Source: Rhizopus sp. PT2906 (lineage: Eukaryota > Mucoromycota > Mucoromycetes > Mucorales > Rhizopodaceae). Taken from it: DNA of 43,185 nt. Below are positions 1 through 11,600 of this stretch, one piece after another (the stretch's first letter is position 1; the number at the start of each line of letters is the position of its first letter). The notes beneath the pieces were generated by a model. It searched no databases. It saw only the letters and a list, made by a program, of their open reading frames with translations, and was not told where the DNA came from. The position numbers and the translations under genes are program-made. Location: assembly GCA_025529335.1 (NCBI GenBank), contig JAMYHX010000375.1:1-43185 (forward strand). Reading direction: 5' to 3'.

Positions 1-206
1 TACTACAAAAACCTTGGGAAGATTCTCATCTAAACTCTTTTTGGTAATTCTGTGCGATCTCGTGAGAAGGTAAAAAAGGTGTGTGCATATCCCTGGTCCA
101 TCACTGAGAAAAAATAAAATAAAATAATGCTTGATATATGATTTACATAATATTGTACTTTTTCTTTTTATTATTCTTTCTTTCTTTGCTTTGGACTTTT
201 TAGATC

Positions 207-1328
207 ATGAAAACCATATCGACAAACAAACCAAATGCAAAACTAAGGATTCATTTAGAGAATAACCACTTAATCATGTATGGCTCAGCGTTAGAGTCCT
301 CTGGTTGTGTGCTGAGAGGTGCTCTAAGTTTAAAACTAAAGAAACCAACAAGCTTTAAATCACTAAGCTTACATTTCCTTGGAAAAGTGTCTGTCAGTTG
401 GAATCAAGGTAAGCCAAATTATAGGTTATATGCATAATCTCACTCTTTATATGTAGTAGGAAATGGTTATGAGCGTAAATTTAATGATACTCGAATAGTC
501 ATTAGCCATACTTGGACTTTTTTGATGCCACAACAAAAGCAACTTCATCTACTCTCTGCAGGTATACATACATTCGAATTTGATTTGATCTTACCTGGAA
601 GTCTACCGGAATCAACACAGCTGGACAAGTACTACAACGTAGATTATCAATTGAAAGCAGTGGCAGAGAAGCCTGGGTTTTCAAGAAATTATACAGCTCA
701 GCGCGATATCCACCTATCAAGGCAAAGGCCAAATCTGACTACGGATTACTATGACTCTATTCATGTCACGGATCAATGGACGGACAAGTTGAGTTGTGAG
801 GTCTCTTTACCAACCAAGGTATATACCTATGGTGATCTTATTCCCATTAAGATCAATGCTGTCCCATTAAAACCTAATCTACGTGTACTCTATGTAAGCT
901 GCACATTCAAAGAGAGTATCACCTGTCGAGCAGTCAATGGTTGGTTCAATGGTAAAAACAAAAAGCAGGGACGCATAATAGAATATACAAGAAAGGACAC
1001 AAGTAGCAGTAGATTAGTGGAAAACTATAGATGGTCAACATCGATCCATATGAACGTGCCTAGAACAATCACGGATATTCAGTGTGACGTGAACAATGAA
1101 TCTGTTCGTGTACGACATAAGCTTAAGCTTGTGCTCTTTTTAGAACATCGACATGAACTACATGAGCTGAGAACGGAAATACCAATCATTATAGCCATCA
1201 CGGACTCCATTGGTGTTTTGCCCCCTTATGAAGATATTTGGCAGACATTACCTTATGATCCTTTACTTATGCTAACCCCAAGTACAAGTAGTATTCCCCC
1301 TAGTTATCATAGTGTAGCTGTAAATTAA
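207..1328 (+). CDS. alpha-arrestin-like protein with PPxY motif
   Basis: Exons 207-408 and 460-1328 (51-nt GT..AG intron, frame kept) give 356 residues. The N-terminal arrestin fold is marked by FLGKVSVSW and by the family signature around GIHTFEFDLILPGSLPES; an arrestin C-like beta domain follows. In fungi these proteins are adaptors that bring Rsp5/Nedd4-type ubiquitin ligases to plasma-membrane transporters for endocytosis. A PPSY (PPxY) WW-binding motif near residues 347-350 and a PPY at the start of the tail support that role. The 3' end lies 37 nt from the convergent RING gene. The bases before the ATG read tttagatcATG, so an additional upstream exon in 1-200 cannot be excluded. Family call is secure; the cargo is unknown. 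Confidence 0.88.
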
Positions 1329-1365
1329 TAAATTGTATTTATTTTCTAAAACAAAAATGAGGTTA

Positions 1366-2110
1366 TCATGACGTGTACACAGTGGTTGATACAAAATCTC
1401 GATAAGATAAACCTGATTTTATATATGCGATCAACTCATTCAATAGTCGTTCTGCTACCAGTTTATCATTTTCTAACCATTCTGCTGTCTTTTGAATAAT
1501 GATGGGATCAAGCATATCTATTTTTCTAGCACCTTTTGATCTAAATGGTATCAATAGGATATCCGCAATATGGTCTATCACAAAAGGATCGATATATTCC
1601 ATGTCATGAATAGCCGTTAAATCTTGTCTGAGAAACTCTTTGGCCTATGCATGTTGATACATATATGAGATTATATCTATCCTTATTCTATTTAATGTTA
1701 TAAATAAATACTCTTGGTATATGTTCAGGTGTGATGATAGTGAGATTGGCATGCCGTGGTAGAGACTCAGGATAATGAGTTTGATGATATAGTTCTTTGT
1801 AGACCTGTTTTCTTTGCAGTTTTATTTTTTCGCCCGGAGATAACGTGCGCTTTCGACGTAAAGGTGGTTCATGTGTCTCATACTGTCTGTCTTTTAAAAA
1901 ATATTCATCAAAGTCATTGTTTTCTTCATCGACATTATAGACAAGTGATTGAATACTTTGTCGACAAATAGGACAATTAGCAGATTCAGGTGTAATATTT
2001 ATCCAATAACAAATACATTCAAAACAAAATGAGTGAAAGCAAGGTCGAAGGAAGGTCTCGTTGGAATACGTTTGCATACAAATGGAACATTTTGGCTTGA
2101 TGTTGTTCAT
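1366..2110 (-). CDS. TOPORS-like RING finger protein
   Basis: Exons 2110-1712 and 1644-1366 (67-nt intron, phase 0) give 224 residues. A C3HC4 RING sits at the N-terminus: CSICMQ, then CFHSFCFECI, then CPICR, about residues 7-50. Downstream comes a basic stretch (PPLRRKRTLSPGEK) and a C-terminal helical region (EFLRQDLTAIHDMEYIDPF) laid out as in TOPORS-type E3 ligases, where it follows the RING. Likely an E3 ubiquitin ligase. The start chosen is the Met directly before the RING; a longer ORF begins at 2212, but its extra 34 residues are low-complexity and probably untranslated. It is divergent from the SAP30-like gene, with 116 nt between start codons. TOPORS assignment is by RING-first architecture and C-terminal pattern, so moderate. 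Confidence 0.8.
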
Positions 2111-2226
2111 TAGGGAAAAAGGAAAAAAATAGAGAAAAGAAAAAGTCACATAGAGATAAACCAAGTGAGGGAAAATAGAATTCCCTTTTTTTTTTTCTTC
2201 TTTTCTAAACATATATTCATTCAGTC

Positions 2227-2675
2227 ATGGGAGTCAAACAAAAGCCAACACAGTCTACACCGATGAATGGACTAAGTCAAGTGTTAGATAAAGATAGAGA
2301 ACGTGAAAAGAGAAGAAGAGCAGCAGAGACAAATGTAGGAAAAGAATTTCAAACGGTACGTTCTCTACTTTTACTTGTTCAGCTTGTATTGATATCTTGT
2401 TTAGATTGATTTCAATTCAATGGATATCTCAATACTTCGTAAATATGCTAGAGTACATAAAATTAAAGTAAAATCAAAGACAAACAAAGAAGAACTAGCA
2501 GCTGCAGTATCTCGTCATTTTGCAAATCAAACTGTTAAAGAACTTGATACAATTACTTGTTTCTTATATACCGCTCATTATAAAGGTAAGCATATACCAA
2601 TATCATTCACTTGGTCTTTTTATTGATTCATGTATAGATTCAGTCTTGAGATTACCACTTCAAACTGGATTTTAA
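2227..2675 (+). CDS. SAP30-like Sin3/HDAC complex subunit
   Basis: Exons 2227-2355, 2405-2585 and 2638-2675 give 115 residues. The second exon holds the SAP30 Sin3-binding domain: DFNSMDISILRKYARVH, then NKEELAAAVSRHF, then ELDTITCFLY. The third exon supplies the last 12 residues (DSVLRLPLQTGF). The N-terminal part is basic and charged (DREREKRRRAAE), consistent with a nuclear protein. SAP30 proteins bridge the Sin3 scaffold and class I histone deacetylases in co-repressor complexes. The protein is short compared with animal SAP30 (about 220 residues), resembling a minimal version without the zinc-finger N-terminus. Both introns are about 50 nt with canonical borders. Confidence 0.85.
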
Positions 2676-3231
2676 AATTGAGCAAAAAGCATTTCCCCGT
2701 TTCTTTTAAGCTGATGTTGAAAAATAAATGTCGGAGACTAAAACATGCCTTAAAAAGCTGTGTCAAACACACAAATCTCATGTACTGACTTTTTGGTCAA
2801 CAGGCTATGTGACAAACGAATATCTCCCAGCAGCAGGTTGTAGACCAATCATGTTAATGAAGACTTTTCCCTGCAATAGCTATATTGTATAAAGACTTAT
2901 ATCAGGAGAACATGGAGGAAAGCTAATGCGTGGGATACTCGCCAACTACGTGAATACATGTTTAAAAGATGAACCTGCTCGTTTCCTTATGGCTTAAAAA
3001 TTTGTAAGAAAAAGAATGAGCTGTTTATAAGGAGCAGAAGAGATAGGCTTATAATAAAGGGGCACGCTTGATGTCTAAATATCAAAGATAATGATGTATT
3101 ACTGATGGCCAAAAAAAAAGTAATCGCTGTTTTAATTTTGGTATACTTGCAGCAGCAACACACACACACAGACACACACCCCCTCTCTCGCTCACTACCC
3201 CTCCTTTTTTTAAAAAAAAATTTTATTTTCA
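2676..3231 (+). other. intergenic stretch with short coding-like relics
   Basis: No intact gene is visible between the SAP30-like gene and the PPR gene. Three plus-strand stretches look coding but are broken by stops or frame changes: about 2805-2890 (YVTNEYLPAAGCRPIMLMKT), about 2910-2970 (WRKANAWDTRQLREYMFKR) and about 2978-3071 (FPYGLKICKKKNELF followed by RSRRDRLIIKG). They could be fragments of one old transposon-type ORF. A (CA)n run lies at about 3158-3178, followed by a pyrimidine tract that probably belongs to the PPR promoter. Confidence 0.3.
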
Positions 3232-4476
3232 ATGATCCAATCGTGGACCATTCAAAGTCGTTTGTTGATTACAAGATCATTCTCATCGGCCACAAGAAAG
3301 GTTCATCCACCTGTCCATTCAGGGGTCATTGAGCCCCTTCACATAAAACCCTTGATGAAAAAACCTGAAAAAGCGGCAGACAGACTACTCTCAGCCATTC
3401 GTCGTGGTAATGGACCTGCTGCATGGAAAGCATACATGAATCTGAAAAATGCAGGACATATAAGCCAACTACCCGAATTGTATCATTCCATGACAGTCCA
3501 AACGTTTCAACTCAAGGACAACGGAACGTATTCGCCCAATTATTTGAAGTTTTATAGAAAATGTGTATCCGATATCCTAGAGACAGCAATAGCCAACGGA
3601 TATATACTCAACAGCCGTGACTATAATTTACTACTCAAACTCTATGGACGATCACGCGACTGGAAAGCAGTGACAGACTGTTGGAACGAGATACCTGCTA
3701 CTGCTGCAACCGAAGAAACCTTCAACATATACATGAGAGCAGCCATTCAATGTAGAAAGCCCGAGGAAGTGTTTAATATCTACAGTAAAATGATGAAAGT
3801 GGACGTGAAACCAGATGTGAACACGTACGGCCTGTTGATCGAGGCTAATGGACGTATGGGCAATATTAATGAAGCGGATAAAGTGTTCTTGGATCACTTT
3901 GTACCTAAACGAACAGATACAAATAAAATGTCCTTTATCTCTAGATTGTTGGTCAAGGAACCCAAGAATCAATTTCATACAGCATCGGCTGCTCCCCTTC
4001 TTCTTCACACTATACCACCTCGTAGTGTCCTCACACCTACTGTCAATACGTTTGAAGCATTGATGGATGCGCATGGCCGAAATAATAACATACCTGGATT
4101 ACACCATATCTACAAGACAATGATGCCTCAGTATCATATTCAACCCAATTTGAAGATATACGATACACTCATCAAATGGTATTGCCGTCATGGAGATACC
4201 GATGCAGCTCAAAATGTATTTATAGACATGGAACAAAGAGGAATCAAACCTACAGTGACTTTATTCAATCACTTATTCAGATATGAAGCATTAAAGAAGA
4301 ATAGACCAAAGGTGGCTGAAGCATTAATAGACTACATGAAGACAAAATATGGAATCAAGCCAATGCCTTCGATGTATACAACCTTGATCAAGATACACAA
4401 CAAACATAATCGAGAGAATGAAGCCAGTAGATTACATGAGATTTATAAGCAATTAAAATCAAATAGAGAACAATAG
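3232..4476 (+). CDS. mitochondrial pentatricopeptide repeat (PPR) protein
   Basis: Single-exon ORF of 414 residues. The first 20-25 residues are rich in Ser, Arg and hydrophobics with no acids (SWTIQSRLLITRSFSSATRK), typical of a mitochondrial presequence. From about residue 130 onward, degenerate 35-residue PPR units are visible, each with a TYxxLI-like helix A and a VF..M...G/D.KP boundary: e.g. NTYGLLIEANGRMGN, NTFEALMDAHGRNNN, KIYDTLIKWYCRHGD, TLFNHLFRYE, SMYTTLIKIHNKHN. PPR proteins bind organellar RNA and act in processing, stability or translation; the target RNA cannot be predicted here. The 3' end is 64 nt from the convergent TMEM170-like gene. Confidence 0.88.
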   Translation: MIQSWTIQSRLLITRSFSSATRKVHPPVHSGVIEPLHIKPLMKKPEKAADRLLSAIRRGNGPAAWKAYMNLKNAGHISQLPELYHSMTVQTFQLKDNGTYSPNYLKFYRKCVSDILETAIANGYILNSRDYNLLLKLYGRSRDWKAVTDCWNEIPATAATEETFNIYMRAAIQCRKPEEVFNIYSKMMKVDVKPDVNTYGLLIEANGRMGNINEADKVFLDHFVPKRTDTNKMSFISRLLVKEPKNQFHTASAAPLLLHTIPPRSVLTPTVNTFEALMDAHGRNNNIPGLHHIYKTMMPQYHIQPNLKIYDTLIKWYCRHGDTDAAQNVFIDMEQRGIKPTVTLFNHLFRYEALKKNRPKVAEALIDYMKTKYGIKPMPSMYTTLIKIHNKHNRENEASRLHEIYKQLKSNREQ

Positions 4477-4540
4477 TTGTATATGTATATAAATAAACAC
4501 TACTAGATAAAAGTGTATGTGTGTGTGTGTAAATGATGTG

Positions 4541-5077
4541 TTATAGTATAGCAGTAATGGTTGAATAAGATCCTATGATGACAATCAGTATATGAATTAA
4601 TGCCCATAGAAATGGTATCCAAGTTGACATGACAAAGAATCCTGCGTTATAGACAATAGCGATTGCCACACCAATGATGCTTCCAATCACGAATGAAGCA
4701 ATGGCTCCTCCGATAACAAATAAAAATGGTATCATTATCAAGGTGTACCAATTCAAGGTACGTGACTTTGCAAACATCATGAATGCCCAAACACCTACAT
4801 TATATGAGTCCCACAGTTGCATATCATGTCTTATTACCTGCTGGTAAATAGACAACGAGAGAAAATAGTAAGGACCATATCATTGTAAACCTCCAAATGT
4901 CTTTATAAAAAAAGGTGTTAAAGCAATACAACAAAGACAAAAGCAATGGATACCATTTATATAATACAATGAATGCTCTTTATCTGCTACCATAACTAAT
5001 GGATTATATCCTGGTTGAAATGGCCAATAAAGTGAAGGCCATGAAGGTGCACTCTTATAGTCATTAGGAACAGACAT
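4541..5077 (-). CDS. TMEM170-like integral membrane protein
   Basis: Exons 5077-4968, 4890-4838 and 4794-4541 give 138 residues. The opening SAPSWPSLYWPFQPGYN is a conserved fungal head; three hydrophobic segments follow (IWSLLFSLVVYLPAGVWAF; IPFLFVIGGAIASFVIG with IGVAIAIVYNAGFFV; IPFLWALIHILIVIIG). The pattern GGxxxxxxGSIIGxxxxxVYxAGFFxMSTWIPFxW matches the TMEM170 family, implicated in animals in ER and nuclear-envelope shape. The first intron uses donor GTATTA at 4967: the nearby GTATCC would shift frame into a stop, so 4967 was preferred. This gene is divergent from the membrane-protein gene at 5348. Family call is moderate to good; function in fungi is poorly known. Confidence 0.75.
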
Positions 5078-5347
5078 TATAAAAGAGTAAAAAGAAAAAA
5101 AGGAAAGAAAAAAAAAGCAGCAAAAAAGCTATTACTATATTTGTAAGTGACATCACCTGTCCGTTTCTTGTCGTTTCGTTCTTTCTTTCTTTCTTTTTTT
5201 ACACTTGTTTCTTTTATGGGCTTGGACTTTAAAATAAAGTTGGCAAATACCTTTGCTACTATTTTCTTGATTAGTTCTCAGGGATTTAGTTTTTCTGGCT
5301 GGTAATTCAATAATACATAGCGTGTCCTGTATAGCTAACTCCCCCTT

Positions 5348-6251
5348 ATGTTTAGGTTCCTGGGTCATTCTTATGACTTTGGTCCTCGAGACTTTGTGAT
5401 TCTTTTGGCTGGAATACTTCACTTTTTATTGATTGGTTTTACTATTTATCAGTTCTTACCAAGTTCACCCAAAGGTAAAATAAATCCATATATATATAAT
5501 ATAGCCATAATAACCATAAAAAAGACGTGTATGAGGCTATTAGCTATTGGTATTTGCTTACCGCTGTCTTGAACGGCATTGTTTCCTTCCTTTGGGTAAA
5601 AGAGAAAAGAGGAAAAAAAAACAAAAAAAAAACTAACACTGGATTATATAGTACGCTCACCTTAACTTCTTTGCATTTGTTGGTCTTTTGTGGCAATTGG
5701 CAACTCTTGTATTTATCTATCACCGTTTTAATGATTACCCACCACGCAATAGCACTGATCATATATTTATCAATTCGCCCTTCTCTATTTATATTGCCTA
5801 TTCCTTCTTTATCGTTCTCTGGCAAGTATTCCAGTTTAGTGACCATACAAAGCATAGTCAACTTGTAGAGTATCATTCAAAACAAAGTGTATACATATTA
5901 ATGCTTGACTATAGGCACATACCTTTATTATCATCGTCATCGGCTTTGTTGCCCTTCATTTAGTTGATTATTCTCATCGAAAGGATTGGGTTTATTCATT
6001 GACAACTGCTTGGTAAAGAAAGAAAGAAAAAAATCATCATGACGAATGGTTCTTATTTATATAATTATAGGATACTTTTAGGAGCAGCTGTGTTCCTTAG
6101 TGACGCTCCACATACAGCGTCATTAATTGTCGTTGGTATCCTGTTGAGTGCTGTTGCAAGAACATTAATTCCAAACTGGTTGGAAAGAATCAACAGAAGA
6201 TTTAGCCGTTGGGCCAACAGAATAGGAGAAAGAACACCATTGCTTTCTTAA
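5348..6251 (+). CDS. multi-pass membrane protein with C-terminal di-leucine motif
   Basis: Five exons (5348-5474, 5525-5595, 5652-5825, 5915-6012, 6071-6251) give 216 residues. Six or more hydrophobic segments are seen: DFVILLAGILHFLLIGFTIY, YLLTAVLNGIVSFLW, LNFFAFVGLLWQLATLVFIY, FSIYIAYSFFIVLWQ, FIIIVIGFVALHLVDY, ILLGAAVFL and TASLIVVGILLSAVA. A conserved-looking IFINSPFSIY precedes the fourth segment; the overall pattern recalls tryptophan-rich TspO/MBR-like fungal proteins, but this is weak. The tail is basic (ERINRRFSRWANR) and ends ERTPLLS, a perfect acidic di-leucine [DE]xxxL[LI] sorting signal that in fungi directs AP-3 cargo to the vacuole. The third intron (5826-5914) is the least certain, because the unspliced frame stays open for a while. 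Confidence 0.7.
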
Positions 6252-6350
6252 TAAACAAGATTTGAAGTGTAACGTTACCTGACGATATGTTTAAATGCGC
6301 CATTTTCTGTTTTTCTTCTTTCTTTCCTTTTTTTTCTATATTTATTCACG

Positions 6351-8322
6351 ATGAAAAAGTCGAATGAGTTTTCTATTTATTTAGGTGATAAAAAGTATTA
6401 TTTCCCAGGAGAAACACTTCAAGGTAATTCCTCCTTTATAAACATAATGATCATCCATGTATAATGATTTTTATCAAGGGCAAATCATACTCGATCTATC
6501 AAAATCAATTGACGTCCAACACATTACGTTGACCTTCAAAGGACTAATTGAAGGACAAGGGGAGAAGGTGGTGTTGATGGATGAATCCAAAGTATTGGCT
6601 TTACCAAAGAAAGCAGGGCAAAAATACAGTGTCTTTAGTGGTAATCAAATCCATACATTTGATTTTGAATTCAAGATACCTGACAACAACAACTTGCCAA
6701 GTTCGGTTAAGGTAATGAAAAAAAAAAAAAGTCAATCATTAAAAGATGATGTAATCCTTTACATGCAATAGATACCAAAAGTAGTGGATATAAGTTATAC
6801 ATTAACAGCTGTTCATAAGAAACCAAAGCTCAAGTTATCCTCTACTCTGCCAACCGCCGTTAAGAAGATCAAAGTGCTGGATTTAATCAATATCGAACAA
6901 CTCGATTTTAAAAATGAAATAAATACCTGTTGTGACATCGGTTTCCTCAACAATGGTCTATTGACTCAGTGGAATATCAAATGTCCAAAATCTGCTTTCA
7001 CTCCTGGTAAATATGACACACAGTTGATTACAGGGGCTTATGTTAAACCTCACTAGGTGATATCATTCCTATTGACTGCAATATGCGTCATTTCCCTCCA
7101 ATGGACAAAGCCAAAGCCTTAAAAATATCCTTGGTTCAAGTCATTTACAAGACAAATAATCCCAAGTAAAGGAGAAATAGATGTATTTTTTTGGATACTA
7201 AAATAGCCCCCACGCAGGATTATTGATAAAAGAGTCATAGTAGACTCATGTGTGGATATCAACACAACCGATGATTCCTGTCAGTGCTCTACAGTGTCAT
7301 TAAAAATTCCCCCAAACACACCACCCACCATATTTCCATTAAATGGTAGAATCATCAGTGTATCTTATTTTTTGAAAGCAGAATTAAACATGAAGGGCGT
7401 AAAATCAACAATACAATTCCAAGAAATCTACTCTCAGGAATCGATTATACTTATCGGTACATATCCAACATCCAATGGCCTAATTGACTGGGTGGATGAT
7501 AAACTAGAGGAAACGACAGAATATTCCTCAAGTAAGTAAAGGTGGTGTTTTACGTTTGACATACTCATATCAAAAAAAGGCACAGAGATAATGAGCCCAC
7601 ATATTGCCAACTTTTCAAGGCTTTCCTTGGACTCCATTGCTATTAGGCCAATTTTAGAAGAAAAAAGTAAGCCCCTCCAAATGATTGTATTATTCAAATC
7701 ATTAACTGAGATAATAGGTTTTCTTTGTAGTGAGCCCGGCGAACTGGATTTGCCTGTACTTTCTTCAAAGAGCGTTGACAGAAAAGTTCAAAGACGATAC
7801 ACAGACGGACATAAATCAACACCTAATTTACCAACACCAGATTGCTATCGATCAATACCTAGTGTCAGTCTACCAGACCTACAACAACCCACCTCGATTG
7901 AGATCAAGCCTCTAGGCAGACTAACAGAGGAAGAGACAATTACATCGCCTTATCTGTCTCCAAGGCTTAAGCATACCGATATGACCCTACAAGAGGATGA
8001 TATCATTAGTCACAATAGCACAAAGGCTTCCAAGGGCTCAGTGACGTTCTTGGATAGTCTCGTCATGATGAACCATAAAGATAATATTGTACTACATGCA
8101 CCACATGAAATAGGTCCAAATGATATAATCCATAGAAAAGAAGTGCCTGATTTGTCAAGACAAGATACCATGTCTACTTCATCTTCAAACGAGTTACTAG
8201 ACTATAGCAATCATAGTACAACAAATAGTGACACAACCATCATCTTTAGCTCATTAACATCTGATCGTGGAATCCTTACTGAAAAAGTAGAAAGCCCTCA
8301 AAGAAAAGAAATTCACACTTAA
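6351..8322 (+). CDS. second alpha-arrestin-like protein
   Basis: Seven exons (6351-6423, 6479-6711, 6772-7006, 7057-7165, 7218-7531, 7580-7666, 7718-8322) give 449 residues. The arrestin N domain shows IYLGDKKYYFPGETLQG, ITLTFKGLIEGQGE and GNQIHTFDFEFKIPDNNNLP; the C domain shows GDIIPIDC, ALKISLVQVIYKT and a P.II-type end (SIAIRPILEEK). A Ser/Thr-rich disordered tail of about 190 residues follows. Two acceptor choices were decided by frame: CACGCAG at 7217 rather than the earlier TAG at 7206, and AATAG at 7717 rather than TGTAG at 7730. It is a paralogue in type, not a close copy, of the arrestin at 207. No PPxY motif is visible, so ligase recruitment would need another adaptor or a variant motif. 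Confidence 0.8.
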
Positions 8323-8526
8323 TACATTATATTTTGAATAAATTAAAAATCAGTAATCCATGAGAGATACCTCCCCCTCTCTTCTCTCTGTGTATGTGCG
8401 TGTGTGTATACAAAGTAGATCAACTAAATAAAGAAAAGTATCAAAAATCATCCAGGCTTTTCATATTCCTTATATCAATTTAATGAGAAGCCTAACTACT
8501 ACACGCAGATCAACACATCTAATTAC

Positions 8527-8559
<33 letters not shown>

Positions 8560-8650
8560 AACAATAGAAGTGAACATGAAAGCTTGATATCTTTAAGATG
8601 AACATTTTATATAAGTACACTTATGGCGCGTGTGTTTTGATGAAGCTGTA
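8323..8650. other. convergent 3' intergenic region with A-run
   Basis: Short spacer between the second arrestin and the convergent GDS1-like gene. It holds a (TG)n-like stretch at about 8389-8408 and an A-run of 26 bases at 8527-8552. No coding or RNA gene seen. Confidence 0.6.
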
Positions 8651-11600
8651 CTATCGAAGATCGTCATCAAAATCACTACCACCAATATCGATATCTTCAT
8701 CTTCATCATTATCGTCATCCTCTTTTAGACTTTCTGAAGATGTCTTTGGTATGGAAATAACAGGTTGACTGCTGTTACTGTTACTACTATTACTACTAGC
8801 ATTGCTCGTTTTGTGTTCGACCACCATATTCTTCACTTCGTCTTCTTCATCCTCAGATTCTTCTTTAACCTTCTTTTGTTGCATGTGAATTCTCTTACCA
8901 CCAGCAGGCGTTCTTCTCATCATACTTCCACCCGTTGACGCTGATTTCTTTATACCGTAGGATGCTAGTTTGCCACCGCCATTATTTCCATTCGCTGCCG
9001 TCGACCATTTACCGCCCGATCTTTTTCGCGCATGAGCATGCTTATGTTGTACCGTGGTCAACTTTGGCTCTGGCGTATCCTGATCATCGTCAAACCGTTT
9101 ATCATCTTGCATTTCCGGAAGCGAACTGCGTCTTCGTTTCTTTTGTAAATCCTTGGGATGAATGTGAGTTGGAGGCGCGAGACTTGCTCTGCTAAAGAGT
9201 TCTTGTAGAGCGGATCCAGTCAAGATGCTATGCTTTACGTCCGTGTCTGACTCGTTGTCGCCGTCATGCGACGAAGTGTCACTGTTGTTTTGATTTGTGC
9301 CCTGGCTACTCACAGCATCGTTTGTCTCATCCCTCTTTTTGGTGTCAAACTGTCCGAGAAGAGGTGCTGTCTTGGGGCCACTCGTCTTCAGTGCTTTGTG
9401 TGGGTTGGCGAGAAGAAGCTCTTGTAGTTGGGTAGCAGCCACACTGCCTGAAGATGATTGTCGAGAAATCGGAGGAACCGCGAACGGACCGGTCTTGTCA
9501 GTCCGCAGCGCCGCAAGGGCCAAGGCAGTGAGTCGATTATCACGTGCTGTAGGTTTTCTTGTGATCTGGATCGGCAGAGGAGATGGGAAATAAGATTCAA
9601 TTGAGTCGTCTAGGAAGTGGCCCAGCTTGTGTTGAATAGAGCATGTGATGGCTAACTCTTGGGCTCGACGTAGTGGGATCCATGTACCAAATAGCTGGCT
9701 CTTTCTTTTGGGCATACGCACGCGTTCCATTTCAAAACTTAGAATCATGCTTCGTTCACTTTCTGTTTCGATGCCTCCAGCTGCTAGTAACGCAGTGCCA
9801 TTAATAAAGCCAGTATCAAGTCGTCGCATGATACGGTACTCAGGTGTCGTTTCTGTCTTTTCAAGTACAACCACGCACACGGCGATGTGATCAATGACTG
9901 TAATATACATCGCTGGTGTCATGGGTGTCAATGTGTGGACGACCGGTTCGGTGGCATTGTGGGCTAGGTTGGGCGCTGTATCGGTCGTAGGAGACACTAG
10001 AGGAGGTGGCGCAGAATTGCCCATGTTTAATTTGCTGGTGATGTTGTTATCCTTCTTCAAGAATGCTTCTAGTGCAGGAAACCTCGATAGGATGGATTTG
10101 ATATCAATGGAAGGAGAAGCAGATGAAGTTGCTTGGGCTGTGCTGGTTGTGGGTGTTGATGCAGTGGACGCGTTCGATGTAGTAGTAGTATTAGTGGTTG
10201 GAGGTGGCAAAGAGGATGATGAGGAAGCATGATTAGCAGCAGCTGCTGCGGCGGCAGATTTTGTAAGTGTTTGCATATAGATAGCCATGGTCTTTGCCAA
10301 ATCAAATGTTGGTGACAGTTGTTGCAAAGCTTGAAGATTCGAGGTCATTTGCTGTAGTGCGGATAGGTTAATATTTTGAATGTTCATCGATTTAAGCAGC
10401 TCAGATGCTGATAGCACCGCAGCAGATGGGGCTGTGCTGCTATTGTTTGTGTTGTTGGATGCAGGTAATATATCTCGTTTGGTATTTGTAGGCGCAGGTA
10501 ATATGGGTGTGGGTGCAGCAGGTGCGTTTGATGGTGATGAATCTTTCTTTTCATCGTCTTCAAATTTTACAAAGTCCTCACTGTTTTCTACATCCATTAG
10601 CGAAGAGCTTCCAGTTGGTTTTGAGCTGCTTGTACTCGCTGCTGTTTGTGATGCATATGCTGTGGAAGACGGTGGTGGTGATGTTGATGGTGCTGCGGTT
10701 GTTATTTTTGATGTATTATTATCATTATCATTATTATCAGTATTAGATTGAGCTACAGTTTCGACATTCTCTTCTGCTGCTGCTTGTACTTTTTTCTGCC
10801 CAGTCTCTGTCTTTTCTTCTTCTTTATCCTTCTCATCCTTTTGTTGATCTCTATCTGAACTTTCCTCAGGTTCTTCTTCAATTTTATCTGCTACACCTCT
10901 TGCAGCACTTGCTAGCAGCACTTTTTGCAAGAGAGATTTGTCATTTGGGCCGAGCATAGCTGATGAAAAACTCTTTCGATGAGAGCGAGGCACACCACCA
11001 GATGATGATGAGCTACCAAAGTAATCATCCAATTCTGCGACAGATATTGATTCTGGAGTAGCAATGTTGAATGGAATATGATGAGCAGTTGAGGGATCAT
11101 GGATATAGTCATTTTCAAAGTCATGTTCAAAAGAGAATGGTGTCCAGAATTCTTGTTCACCAGGAAAGCCGCTGTTAAATGAAAATGAAGGTTTTCTTGC
11201 TGTTCCTCCTTCCAGCGGAGGTATAGAAAGTGTTGGTTTAGGTGGTTCGTCATGTGTAGTGGTTGATGCGGTTGAAGATATATCGGATGTGGGATTGACG
11301 GCATTAGATGGTCTACGAGAGGGTACCCTGATGGAAGGAATGGAGTCAAGATCGTCATCTGGCGGACCTTTTAACATTTCTTCATGAAAATCAGAATGCT
11401 CACTGTTATCATCTTCTTGCTCTTCTTCTTCATCTGATGCTATTTTAGTGAATCCAGAAACAGTGGAAGTAGATGATTTTCTACGTGAAGGTGATTGATC
11501 TAATTTTCGTTTCTTTGAAATATGAGTAGACTGTAATTGATCACTATCCATTTCTTCATGCTGACTTCTCGTACGTGATCTGGATGATTTTCTTAATGTC

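Noticed and set aside
7667..7730. Second arrestin: intron ending at TGTAG (7730)
   Set aside because: It would shift into a frame that ends at 7915 and lose the long Ser-rich tail; the acceptor at 7717 keeps the frame and has a better branch-like site.
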